Positions 53,205 to 61,443 of a stretch of DNA of 64,000 nucleotides are shown here, piece after piece. Source of the stretch: Parapedobacter sp. SGR-10 (GTDB taxonomy: Bacteria > Bacteroidota > Bacteroidia > Sphingobacteriales > Sphingobacteriaceae). Location: contig NZ_JAAJTJ010000005.1 in the NCBI RefSeq assembly GCF_011030405.1, forward strand, positions 1 to 64,000, written 5' to 3'. The notes below the pieces were generated by a model, which was not told the origin of the DNA, did no database searches, and saw only the letters and a program-made list of their open reading frames with translations. Every line of letters starts with the position of its first letter. Positions within the stretch are counted from its first letter, which is position 1. The position numbers and the translations under genes were made by a program.

Positions 53205-53812
53205 AGTTGGTCTATACGCACCCAAGCCATGCCCGCACGGACGGCGCCTTGTACACCGGGATCGCCATCTTCAAAAACCAGGCACTCTTCGGGAGCAATA
53301 TTCAATTGCTCTGCACATAGCAGGAATGGAGCAGGAGAGGGCTTGCCCTGTGGCGTATCTCCGGCACATACCATGGTTTCGTATTTGTCGTGTACATCGA
53401 TGACCTGTAGTGTGATCTGTAGAGTAGATCTGCTGCCGCCGGATACAATACCTATTTTTTTCTTGCTTACATTCTCGACCAGCAATTCACGGACATAGTT
53501 TACAGGTTGGGTGTCCTGTATAAAGCGTTCGATGAAAATGGCGGATTTGCGTTTGGAAAACTGGGCAAAATCGAATTCCACACCATATCTTTTGGAGATT
53601 TCTTCGGCTACGGCCACAGTAGGCCATCCGGCTGTTTCGTCAATCAAGGCTTCGTCCAGATCGATGCCATATTCTTTTGCCGTAGCGACGTAGGCAGCCT
53701 TGTGTGCGTGCATATTGTCTGCCAATGTACCGTCCACATCAAATAGCAGGGCTTTGAATGGGTCAGCTATTTCCCTTAGTTTTTGTAGTTTGTTTCTTTC
53801 GCTGTCTGTCAT
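53201..53812 (-). CDS. HAD-superfamily phosphatase (beta-phosphoglucomutase-like)
   Basis: HAD subfamily IA hydrolase of 203 residues. Motif I is LLFDVDGTLADN, motif II GIVSGGSRST, motif III GKPSPAPFLLCAEQL, and motif IV VFEDGDPGVQGAVRAGM. The alpha-helical cap (residues about 35-95) puts it with beta-phosphoglucomutase-like sugar-phosphate phosphatases; the substrate is not defined. Single gene; its 3' end overlaps that of the beta-barrel gene. Confidence 0.93.
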   Translation of the reverse strand: MTDSERNKLQKLREIADPFKALLFDVDGTLADNMHAHKAAYVATAKEYGIDLDEALIDETAGWPTVAVAEEISKRYGVEFDFAQFSKRKSAIFIERFIQDTQPVNYVRELLVENVSKKKIGIVSGGSRSTLQITLQVIDVHDKYETMVCAGDTPQGKPSPAPFLLCAEQLNIAPEECLVFEDGDPGVQGAVRAGMAWVRIDQL

Positions 53813-53838
53813 TGTTGCTGCAAAGATAAGGAAAACCT

Positions 53839-53866
53839 GTAGAGACTCAATGCATTGCGTCTCTAC
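53839..53866. repeat. TGTAGAGAC-type palindrome overlapping the proline dehydrogenase stop
   Basis: GTAGAGACTCAATGCA is followed directly by TGCATTGCGTCTCTAC, a 28-base palindrome with one mismatched pair. Same family as 57512-57545. Confidence 0.6.
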
Positions 53867-55056
53867 TGATGCGATTTCCGTCTTTTCTTCTCCTTGATAA
53901 TAAGACTCAGTTCGCGTCCGGTCTGTCCGGCGGCGGAGGTGTTTTCCTGTGCTCTGCGGAATAGGTAAGGCATGACAGATTTTACGGGGCCATAGGGCAT
54001 ATACTTGGCGACATTGTAACCGGCTGCACTCAGATTGAATGAAAGGTTGTCGGACATACCTAAGAGCTGAGCGAAAAATACATGCGGATGGTCGTGCGGA
54101 ATATTGCGTTTATCCATTTCTTGTGCCAACAGCATACAACTATTGTCGTTGTGCGTGCCTGCCATCATTCCGATACGGTCGATATGATCCAGACAGAATA
54201 GGATAGCCGAGTCATAGTCTACGTCGGAAGCGATTTTGGTCGCTTGGATAGGCGATGGATAGCCTTCTTCCTCCGCTCTTTCGCGCTCTATTTCCATATA
54301 GGCTCCCCGCACGAGCTTGGCGCCGAAATAGAAACCTCGTACCTGTGCATAGGCAAAATCGGCTTTCAGGGAAGCCAGCTTGTCGTGTCTGTACAGTTGG
54401 TAGGTGTTGTACACGATGACTTTCTCTCGGTTGTACTTTTCCATCATCTCACGGGCGATATCGTCGATGGTCTCCTGTATCCAGGAATGTTCGGCATCGA
54501 TCAATACGCGTATGTCGGCATCGTGGCAAGCTTTGCATATTCGATCACAACGGTCGAACAGGCGTTGGAACTCGGCTTCTTCCTCTGGTGTGAGCGGCTC
54601 TTTGGCATCTTTTTTTGCCAAGAGGTCGAATCGGCCAAGTCCGGTGGGTTTGAATACACAGAAGGAGATAAGAGGATTTGTCTTGGCGTAAGAAACTGTA
54701 GCCAAGACCTCGTTGCAACAGGCGTCAAAACTCTCTTCGGAATCTTCTCCCTCTACCGAATAGTCCAATATGGTCGTGACCTTTCCTTTTCCAAGCTCTT
54801 CGATGGCCTTGGCACATCCCTGAATGGTCTCTCCACCGCAAAATTGCCGGTAGATGGTATTTTTGATCAGTCCCTGAATGGGCAATCCGATCTTGAGCGC
54901 AGCATTGGTCAGCGGCGTACCGATCTTGATAAGCGTAGGACTTGCAATTATTTTGAACAGCCAGCTGGCCCTATCCAGATCTTTGTCGGATTTGTTGCGA
55001 AAAGCTATTTCGGTGTTGTCGAAATTCAAGCGTTCTGTATTTTCCTGTAATAACAT
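53863..55056 (-). CDS. Proline dehydrogenase
   Basis: FAD-dependent (beta/alpha)8-barrel enzyme of 397 residues that oxidises proline to pyrroline-5-carboxylate, the first step in proline catabolism. Recognised from GKVTTILDYSVEGEDSEESF, VFKPTGLGRFDLL, VLIDAEHSWIQETIDDIA, YNTYQLYRHDKL, VRGAYMEIERERAEEEGYPS and MAGTHNDNSC, with the terminal block MSDNLSFNLSAAGYNVAKYM. Monofunctional: there is no aldehyde dehydrogenase domain. Divergent from the S4 gene. Confidence 0.95.
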   Translation of the reverse strand: MLLQENTERLNFDNTEIAFRNKSDKDLDRASWLFKIIASPTLIKIGTPLTNAALKIGLPIQGLIKNTIYRQFCGGETIQGCAKAIEELGKGKVTTILDYSVEGEDSEESFDACCNEVLATVSYAKTNPLISFCVFKPTGLGRFDLLAKKDAKEPLTPEEEAEFQRLFDRCDRICKACHDADIRVLIDAEHSWIQETIDDIAREMMEKYNREKVIVYNTYQLYRHDKLASLKADFAYAQVRGFYFGAKLVRGAYMEIERERAEEEGYPSPIQATKIASDVDYDSAILFCLDHIDRIGMMAGTHNDNSCMLLAQEMDKRNIPHDHPHVFFAQLLGMSDNLSFNLSAAGYNVAKYMPYGPVKSVMPYLFRRAQENTSAAGQTGRELSLIIKEKKRRKSHQ

Positions 55057-55154
55057 TTTTCCGGTCTTTCACTACAAAATTAACTAAATTATCATGTACC
55101 TTTGATGATGTATTTTGTTAAATAATATACGGATTTTGCTAAATAACCAATACG

Positions 55155-55361
55155 ATGCAGACGTTTGTACTAGAGGGAGAATTTATCCATATGATTCAGT
55201 TGTTGAAAGTCCTGAACTGGGTGGAGCATGGCGCCATGGCGCAGGAAGTGGTCATGGAAGGTTTGGTCAGATACAATGGTGAGATAGACTATCGCAAGAG
55301 ACTGAAAGTAAAGCGTGGCGATGTGGTCGAGTTTGACGGCATGAAGGTCAAAGTCGTATAA
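55155..55361 (+). CDS. RNA-binding S4 domain protein
   Basis: Small protein of 68 residues that is nearly all S4 domain (YbcJ/RlbA-like): FVLEGEFIHMIQLLKVLNWV, GAMAQEVVMEGLVRYNGEID, RKRLKVKRGDVVEFDGMKVKVV. Such proteins bind structured RNA, probably rRNA. It is 37 bases upstream of aroB on the same strand and may be cotranscribed. Confidence 0.9.
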   Translation: MQTFVLEGEFIHMIQLLKVLNWVEHGAMAQEVVMEGLVRYNGEIDYRKRLKVKRGDVVEFDGMKVKVV

Positions 55362-55397
55362 TTTTTCTATCTTTACCATTCATTTTTTACAGAAACT

Positions 55398-56459
55398 ATG
55401 CAAGCTATAGAGAGCCTCGGCTACCACGTATATTTTGAAGAAAACCTAGAATCTTTGCAATCGTTTATTGCAGAAAGAGCGTATTCACAAGTCATTATTT
55501 TGGTCGATAGGAATACGAACGACCACTGTTTGCCCATCTTTCAGTCCTTTATGCCGGATCTGTTGGATTACGATATCATAGAGGTCGATCCGGGTGAGGA
55601 AAACAAGAATATTGATTATTGCATTGGGGTTTGGAAGACAATGCTCGATTTTGGAGTAGAGCGCAAGGCCTTGATGATCAATCTAGGCGGGGGTGTCGTG
55701 ACGGATTTGGGCGGCTTTGCGGCTTCTACGTTCAAGCGTGGTATCGACTTTGTCCATATTCCGACGACATTGCTTTCGCAGGTGGATGCCTCCGTCGGTG
55801 GCAAGACGGGAATCGATCTGGACAATGTCAAGAATATCGTCGGCACATTTACACAGCCTGTGGCTGTTTTTGTCAGTACGAAATTTTTGGAGACTCTGGA
55901 CGAGCGGCAGTTGCTCTCGGGATATGCAGAGGTAATCAAGCACGGGTTGATCCAAGACCGGGATTTGTATGTAGTATGTAAATCGACTCTCTATACGGAT
56001 GTGCCCGCTTCGGTCATTCACCGTTCGGTACAGATCAAGAACAGGGTCATCACAGAAGATCCTACTGAAAAGGGACTGCGCAAGATATTGAACTTTGGAC
56101 ATACGATAGGCCACGCTATAGAGGGGTATTCGTTGCTTAATGACGAACAGCCTTTGTTGCACGGAGAGGCCATCGCCATCGGAATGATCTGTGAGGCATA
56201 TCTTTCCCATAAATATGGTGGGCTGTCGGATGAGGGGCTGCAGGACATCACCTCTTATTTGTTGTCTTTGTATCCGGCTTATTCTTACTCTTCAGACCTG
56301 TATGGGCAATTTATCGACTTGATGAAGAACGATAAGAAAAATGAAAACCATAAAATTGGTTTCTCGTTGTTGAAATCGATCGGCGATTGCCAGTACAATA
56401 GCTATGTCGGGGAGGAAAATATCAAAGAAGCGTTGGATTATTATTTGAAAATATCCTAA
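55398..56459 (+). CDS. aroB: 3-dehydroquinate synthase
   Basis: Second enzyme of the shikimate pathway, 353 residues, converting DAHP to 3-dehydroquinate with NAD and a divalent metal. The NAD-binding loop is INLGGGVVTDLGGFAASTFK; the metal/substrate region includes TTLLSQVDASVGGKTGID, EVIKHGLIQD, and the metal His residues in LNFGHTIGHAIEGYS and LLHGEAIAIGM. All are intact. The gene ends just before a 128-bp inverted-repeat element. Confidence 0.96.
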   Translation: MQAIESLGYHVYFEENLESLQSFIAERAYSQVIILVDRNTNDHCLPIFQSFMPDLLDYDIIEVDPGEENKNIDYCIGVWKTMLDFGVERKALMINLGGGVVTDLGGFAASTFKRGIDFVHIPTTLLSQVDASVGGKTGIDLDNVKNIVGTFTQPVAVFVSTKFLETLDERQLLSGYAEVIKHGLIQDRDLYVVCKSTLYTDVPASVIHRSVQIKNRVITEDPTEKGLRKILNFGHTIGHAIEGYSLLNDEQPLLHGEAIAIGMICEAYLSHKYGGLSDEGLQDITSYLLSLYPAYSYSSDLYGQFIDLMKNDKKNENHKIGFSLLKSIGDCQYNSYVGEENIKEALDYYLKIS

Positions 56460-56474
56460 ACTATAGGTATTAGG

Positions 56475-56602
56475 GGGTGTCTAAAAAGTCGTCATGTTGA
56501 GCGAAGTCGAACACATCTCATTTTAGTAAAGCATTCACTATGAACGAGATCCTTCGACATGCTCAGGATGACGAATTGGAATTTAGGACTTTTTAGACAC
56601 CC
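56475..56602. repeat. 128-bp inverted-repeat element between convergent genes
   Basis: GGGTGTCTAAAAAGTC at 56475-56490 and its exact complement at 56587-56602 bound the element. A second, imperfect inner pair reads GTCATGTTGAGCGAAGTCGA near 56491 and TCGACATGCTCAGGATGAC near 56555. It can act as a terminator for both aroB and the opposing nuclease gene, and resembles a dispersed MITE/REP-type element. Confidence 0.75.
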
Positions 56603-56611
56603 TCTTCTCTC

Positions 56612-57454
56612 CTAAACATGCTCCAACGGGCTGTCGATCAACCCCTGTGCTTCCATCAATACTTTTTTTGTCTTTTGTGCATCTGCCCGTATATGTTGCA
56701 GAAATTTGGGGTAACGGACAATCTCCTTGACCAATATACACTGCTGTTTGAGTAAGAGTGTTTTTTCACGGGTGTTGAGTGTGGTCAGGCAGGTAATCGG
56801 GTATTCCCCGTTGTCGTCTACGCGCAATTTGAGGCTATTGTCTTTGGGATAGTCCCAGCCCAGCAAGTTCATGTTGTAGTGCTTACCAAACTTGATCGAG
56901 TCGGTGGTAAAGTAAGCATTGGTCACAAGCCATCCGGACGTTATTTTTTTCGTTTTTTGGAAGAAGGTATAGTCTATATCGGATATATCCTTGATCCGGG
57001 ACATGAAGTACATGGGGGTGGTGACCGATATTTTTGCGTCGATATCGTTTCGGAACTTACATTCTACGGCCAACAGTTCATTTTCCTTCATAGCGATTAC
57101 ATCGATCTCGTGGGTCACGGCATGGCCTTGTATGGTTTGTCCTGTGATAGCTTCGTAACCGTTGGTCTGGAACAGCTTGGATACCCATTTTTCGAAATAA
57201 AAACCTTCGGGACCGAGGTCGCGTAATGCTTTCTTGAGGCTGTACCGTGCGGCGTAGACATTCCGGTGGTTTTTTAAGAGTTCAAAGGCCAACTCATAGA
57301 GTTCTCTGGTACTGATACCGTCGTATAGCTTGTGCTTGATCTGGGAAAAGACCTTTTCCACTTCGTCTGCTGTGGCACCCGAGCGGGACAGTGAATGTCT
57401 TAAGCTGTCGGGGTTGAAAGGTACGAGTTCTCCGGAGTATTTCTTTACCTGCAT
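56612..57454 (-). CDS. ATP-cone and Mrr-like restriction endonuclease domain protein
   Basis: Protein of 280 residues. The first 90 residues form an ATP-cone (VKKYSGELVPFNPDSLRHSL, SRSGATADEVEKVFSQIKHK, STRELYELAFELLKNHRNVY, AARYSLKKALRDLGPEG), the allosteric nucleotide-binding module known from ribonucleotide reductase and NrdR. The rest holds a PD-(D/E)XK core (GHAVTHEIDVIAMKENELLA, VECKFRNDID), with Asp and E-x-K in place, as in Mrr-type nucleases. No methylase gene is adjacent. An ATP- or dATP-gated nuclease is a reasonable inference. Confidence 0.85.
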   Translation of the reverse strand: MQVKKYSGELVPFNPDSLRHSLSRSGATADEVEKVFSQIKHKLYDGISTRELYELAFELLKNHRNVYAARYSLKKALRDLGPEGFYFEKWVSKLFQTNGYEAITGQTIQGHAVTHEIDVIAMKENELLAVECKFRNDIDAKISVTTPMYFMSRIKDISDIDYTFFQKTKKITSGWLVTNAYFTTDSIKFGKHYNMNLLGWDYPKDNSLKLRVDDNGEYPITCLTTLNTREKTLLLKQQCILVKEIVRYPKFLQHIRADAQKTKKVLMEAQGLIDSPLEHV

Positions 57455-57511
57455 ATATAATTTTTGGATAAATTCAGGTGTGAATATAGGATTTATTGAT
57501 TTATTATCATA

Positions 57512-57545
57512 ATTGTAGAGACATGATGAATCGTGTCTCTACAAT
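57512..57545. repeat. TGTAGAGACA palindrome
   Basis: ATTGTAGAGACA (57512-57523) pairs exactly with TGTCTCTACAAT (57534-57545). Lies in the divergent interval between the nuclease gene and the small membrane protein gene. Confidence 0.6.
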
Positions 57546-57603
57546 AATTCAAACATATTTGCCGCTATCATTGTTATTATACTATAAAAAAAGAGGAATG
57601 ATT

Positions 57604-57903
57604 ATGAACACTACATTGCAGGCTGTATTGGACAGGATAAAACGTAAAATAGATGAGGATCGTCTCGATGACAATATTGGTCTGTCCGAACGGGTATTGT
57701 CTGTTTTTTCGGGCAGTCTGGTCTTGGGCATGAGTATCAAAACCCTGTGGAAGCGTCCCATAACGGGATGCGCAGGAATAGCTGTCGGTGGGGCTATGCT
57801 GTACCGTGGGATCACAGGACATAGCTCGATGAAAAAGGTTATGGACAAAATAACGGATGAGGAAAATGTCACGGTCGTAGAGCACCGTTATTTCGTCAAG
57901 TGA
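57604..57903 (+). CDS. Small DUF2892/YgaP-like membrane protein
   Basis: Protein of about 99 residues. After a charged N-terminus (LDRIKRKIDEDRLDDNIGLS) it has two weakly hydrophobic helices (VLSVFSGSLVLGMSIKTLW and GCAGIAVGGAMLYRGITGHS), the pattern of DUF2892 inner-membrane proteins, and a soluble C-terminus (DKITDEENVTVVEHRYFVK). Start uncertain: ATG 57598 (two codons longer) or 57604. The frame is open well upstream but through the palindrome and without family similarity. Function unknown. Confidence 0.75.
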   Translation: MNTTLQAVLDRIKRKIDEDRLDDNIGLSERVLSVFSGSLVLGMSIKTLWKRPITGCAGIAVGGAMLYRGITGHSSMKKVMDKITDEENVTVVEHRYFVK

Positions 57904-57972
57904 TACGGACATAAAACTTTAATTATTAACGATGGACAGGATTTTGTAATTTCTGTCCTTTTTTTATGCATC

Positions 57973-58671
57973 ATGATGGATACGAATATCAAACATATCA
58001 CGGTATTTACCGGAGCAGGTATTTCTGCGGAAAGTGGACTGAAGACCTTTAGAGGACACGACGGTCTATGGGAAGGAAATAGAATAGAGGATGTCGCTAC
58101 ACCGGAAGCGTGGCAGAGGAATCCGGAATTGGTTCAACGGTTTTACAATGAACGTAGGAAGTCATGTCTACAGGCACAGCCCAATGCAGCCCACGATGCA
58201 TTGGTGAAATTGTCCAGGTATTACGACGTCGATATCATCACACAAAATATAGATGATCTACATGAGCGTGCAGGGAGTGTAAAGGTCTTGCATCTGCATG
58301 GCGAGATTGTCAAGTCACAGTCTTCTCTGGATCCGGAATTGGTGTACCCCATAGAAGGGGATGAAATAAAAATGGGAGATAGATGTGCATTGGGATCGCA
58401 GCTAAGACCGCACGTGGTATGGTTTGGAGAGACCGTGCCAAATATGACAAGAGCCTTGCAAATTGTCCAATACACAGATATGTTGATCATGGTGGGGACA
58501 TCCTTACAGGTGTACCCGGCAGCCCAACTTGTTTTCGAAACGAAAAGAGAATGTAAGATTGTGGTCATAGACCCGCAAGCCAATCGTCATCGGATAGAAG
58601 GGGATGTAGAGTATATCGATAAAAATGCGACTGAAGGTGTGCCTTATTTGGTAAATCTGATGACCAAATAA
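57973..58671 (+). CDS. NAD-dependent protein deacylase, sirtuin family
   Basis: Sirtuin of 232 residues. NAD site: VFTGAGISAESGLKTFRG and TQNIDDLHERAG (Q91, N92, D94); catalytic His109 in LHLHGE; VVWFGETVP closes the core. Y58 and R61 (RFYNERR) match the Tyr-x-x-Arg pair of class III sirtuins, which bind succinyl or malonyl lysine, so desuccinylase activity is predicted. The four zinc Cys are not present: the region 112-140 reads VKSQSSLDPELVYPIEGDE and so on with a single Cys138. Zinc-free members of this type are known in Bacteroidota. Confidence 0.92.
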   Translation: MMDTNIKHITVFTGAGISAESGLKTFRGHDGLWEGNRIEDVATPEAWQRNPELVQRFYNERRKSCLQAQPNAAHDALVKLSRYYDVDIITQNIDDLHERAGSVKVLHLHGEIVKSQSSLDPELVYPIEGDEIKMGDRCALGSQLRPHVVWFGETVPNMTRALQIVQYTDMLIMVGTSLQVYPAAQLVFETKRECKIVVIDPQANRHRIEGDVEYIDKNATEGVPYLVNLMTK

Positions 58672-58738
58672 AATTTTGTTAATATATATAATTATTTATT
58701 TATCAATATATTATAATATTTATATTAATCTTATTATT

Positions 58739-58746
58739 TATATTTG
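58739..58746 (+). promoter_or_regulatory. Candidate -7 box in the AT-rich gap before the lysozyme gene
   Basis: TATATTTG matches TAnnTTTG. The 334-base gap 58672-59005 is very AT-rich, holds no gene, and contains an 18-base direct repeat (58663-58680 and 58779-58796). The box lies 260 bases from the lysozyme start and no -33 element is clear. Confidence 0.3.
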
Positions 58747-59005
58747 CGACATTGGATTGGCGTCTATTTAGCATATTAACCAAATAAAATTTTGTTTTCT
58801 GAAATTTATTTTTATAAAAAATTGAATATCATGTATTTAATTATCTATATATAAATATTTGATACATATTTAAAGTAGATTTATAACTGTCTCTGCTTTT
58901 TTCTAATTTTTTAACTTTCAACTTTTAAACCTTAGTCCCTAGACAAAAATCAGGGACGGATTTAAGTTGTTTCTCAAATTGAAATCACTTATTTTCGACT
59001 CCGAT

Positions 59006-59869
59006 ATGGCAAAACCCAGAAAGGCTCCTCCACGGAAAAAATTAACGGCAGTGCAAGAGCGCAAACGTTATTTGCTATGGAGCATACTGATTCCGGTTTT
59101 TATGGTTTTGCTGTTTGCGATATGGCATTATCGGAAGGGAATAGGCTACTATTTCAAAACCTTGTTTATCGTGACGGATGTGGGCACAAAAGGAGACAGC
59201 AAACATGAAACGCACAATGTATTGCTGATGTCCCGCCATGAGGACCGGATCTTTGGGATAGATGTGAGCGAGTACCAAGGGAACATTCTTTGGGATAGCG
59301 TCTCTTTGATCCACGAGCGTTTTCCGGTTGATTTTATATTCGTACGGGCTACGATGGGAGCCGATGGCAAGGACAAAAAGTTTGCCCGCAATTGGAAATC
59401 TGTACAACGCATTTCGCGCTTACGCGGTGCTTACCATTATTTTAGACCTAATGAGAACTCTATTCGTCAGGCCGAGAATTTTATCCGGACGGTAAAACTG
59501 CAACCGGGCGATCTGCCTCCGGTATTGGATATCGAAGAACGTCCCCGAACCCAGCCTATGGACAGTCTGCGCGTGGGACTCAAACGATGGTTGGACAGGG
59601 TGGAGAAGCACTACAGGATCAGACCCATTATGTATTCGGGGGATAGCTATTTTACGGATTTTTTGGAAAAGGAATTTGGTGACTATACGCTATGGATTGC
59701 CAACTATAATTTTTGGGTCGAAAAACCGAAAGAGCATTGGGATTTTTGGCAATTCTCAGAAAAAGGAAAGGTGAAAGGGATCAAAGGGCATGTGGATCTG
59801 AACATGTTCAACGGAGAGATAGAAGACTTGGAGGAATTGTGTGTACCTTTTGAACGGAGGGCCCGTTGA
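59006..59869 (+). CDS. GH25 family lysozyme, membrane-anchored
   Basis: Glycoside hydrolase family 25 (N-acetylmuramidase) protein of 287 residues. A basic cytoplasmic tip (MAKPRKAPPRKKLTAVQERK) and one transmembrane helix (about 23-43) anchor it in the inner membrane. The GH25 domain follows: FGIDVSEYQGNILWDSV with catalytic Asp, VDFIFVRATMGADG, RGAYHYFRPNENS, PPVLDIEERP with the catalytic Glu, LWIANYN, and the end GIKGHVDLNMFNG. Likely trims peptidoglycan in the periplasm. ATG 59006 is taken; a TTG lies 13 codons upstream. Confidence 0.93.
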   Translation: MAKPRKAPPRKKLTAVQERKRYLLWSILIPVFMVLLFAIWHYRKGIGYYFKTLFIVTDVGTKGDSKHETHNVLLMSRHEDRIFGIDVSEYQGNILWDSVSLIHERFPVDFIFVRATMGADGKDKKFARNWKSVQRISRLRGAYHYFRPNENSIRQAENFIRTVKLQPGDLPPVLDIEERPRTQPMDSLRVGLKRWLDRVEKHYRIRPIMYSGDSYFTDFLEKEFGDYTLWIANYNFWVEKPKEHWDFWQFSEKGKVKGIKGHVDLNMFNGEIEDLEELCVPFERRAR

Positions 59870-59964
59870 TGTATGAGGTGAGGGAAATGTACAGTAGTTT
59901 ACAGATCCCTAGACAGCTTCTGTCATGTTCCTAAGAAGGCACACACGGCACGCGTGCGCCAGAT

Positions 59965-61260
59965 TCAGCTTGATGGAGGGGTGAAGACCACGATCTTATC
60001 GATCCTATTGCCATCCATGTCGATGACTTCAAGCCTATGGCCATAGAACAAGATATGGTCGCCTTCGACGGGTACACGATCGAGCGTCAAAAAGACCAAA
60101 CCACCTATCGTTGTAATGTTGCTGTATTCTTCTTCTTCCTCCTCGGATAAGAGAATGTTGAATCTTTCCAGAAAAGCGTCCAACTGATACCATCCGTCCA
60201 ATACAAAAGAACCGTCTTCCCTTTGCCGGACGGTGCCGTTGTTTTTCTGCTGCTGTGCGTCAAAATTGCCTACCAGGCTTGCCATGATGTCCTTCATGGT
60301 GATAAGTCCTTGGGGACTTCCGTATTCGTCGATGACAATGGCTTGCAACACTTTATTGTTCTTTAACATTTCCAATACGGTGTATATGCTGCTGTTTTCA
60401 TTGACAAATGGAATAGGCTGGATCAGTTTTTCAAGATCGATCTCTCGATTTCGGATATAATTTTTCAACAAGGTCTTGGCATGGATGATGCCGCGTATAT
60501 TGTCAAAATTGCCATCACATACGGGATATTCGGTATGCTCATTGGCCAGGATATACTTCTTGTTTTCGGCAAAGGTATTTTGCAGGTCTAAATACGTAAT
60601 ATTGCTACGATGTACCATCATATGGATGGCTTTCTTGTCTCCGATATCGAACAACCTGTCCATGAGGTCGTGCTCAAAGTTTTCGATGACACCACTATCC
60701 ACGCCTTCGTCCACCAGAGCTTTTATTTCTTCTTCGGTCACGGTATTCTTTCCCGATTGTACATTGAACAGCTTCACAATGAGTTCTGTCGACACACTCA
60801 ATATCCAGACAAAGGGCTTGACTAGCTTACTTAGGAAGCTCATGGGCAGGGCAATGAAGGAGGCATACTTTTCGGGTATGGCCATGCCGATACGTTTGGG
60901 TACCAATTCGCCAATGACCAGAGAGAGGTAGGTAATGATCAGTACGACAACGACGATGGACAGGCTCTCGCTGTAGGGAGCCAGTTGAGGCACTTTATTG
61001 AACTGTTCCGCCAGATAGCTGGACAATGTGCCACCGGAGAAAAAACCGGTCAATATACCGATCAAGGTAATCCCGATTTGTATGGTGGATAGGAACTGGT
61101 TCGGATGTTCCTTGAGTTTTAGAGCTGTTTTGGCGCCCAGATTTTTTTCGCTCCAGACTTGTAGTCTTGCCTTTCTACTCGATACGATAGCTATTTCAGA
61201 AGCAGACAAAATTCCATTCAGCAAAATCAAGAAGATAATAATGATTATTTCGGTCATCAT
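59965..61260 (-). CDS. CNNM/CorC-HlyC family membrane protein (hemolysin-like)
   Basis: Protein of 431 residues. The DUF21/CNNM membrane domain (about 1-190) has helices such as TEIIIIIFLILLNGILSASE and STIQIGITLIGILTGFFSGG; then a CBS pair (about 215-340, AIHMMVHRSNITYLDLQNTF, SSIYTVLEMLKNNKVLQAIV, DEYGSPQGLITMKDIMASL) and the C-terminal CorC_HlyC domain (ISTIGGLVF-like SNITTIGGLVFLTLDRVPVE, GHRLEVIDMDGNRIDKI). Members are linked to magnesium or cobalt efflux; the 'hemolysin' name is historical. Two ATGs at the start (61260, 61257). Confidence 0.95.
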   Translation of the reverse strand: MMTEIIIIIFLILLNGILSASEIAIVSSRKARLQVWSEKNLGAKTALKLKEHPNQFLSTIQIGITLIGILTGFFSGGTLSSYLAEQFNKVPQLAPYSESLSIVVVVLIITYLSLVIGELVPKRIGMAIPEKYASFIALPMSFLSKLVKPFVWILSVSTELIVKLFNVQSGKNTVTEEEIKALVDEGVDSGVIENFEHDLMDRLFDIGDKKAIHMMVHRSNITYLDLQNTFAENKKYILANEHTEYPVCDGNFDNIRGIIHAKTLLKNYIRNREIDLEKLIQPIPFVNENSSIYTVLEMLKNNKVLQAIVIDEYGSPQGLITMKDIMASLVGNFDAQQQKNNGTVRQREDGSFVLDGWYQLDAFLERFNILLSEEEEEEYSNITTIGGLVFLTLDRVPVEGDHILFYGHRLEVIDMDGNRIDKIVVFTPPSS

Positions 61261-61443
61261 AGATGATGTTTTTATGATACTCTAAATTTATACAAATTTT
61301 TAGAGAATATAGTAGAGAATTATTATAAAAGTCATAAATGCTAAAAAGCGCAATCGATTGTTGTCAATAATTGTTTTAATTTGTATTGATTTTTGCAGAT
61401 ATTGCTTCAAATTTTTACATTTTTTTTGAATAACTTAAATTTC

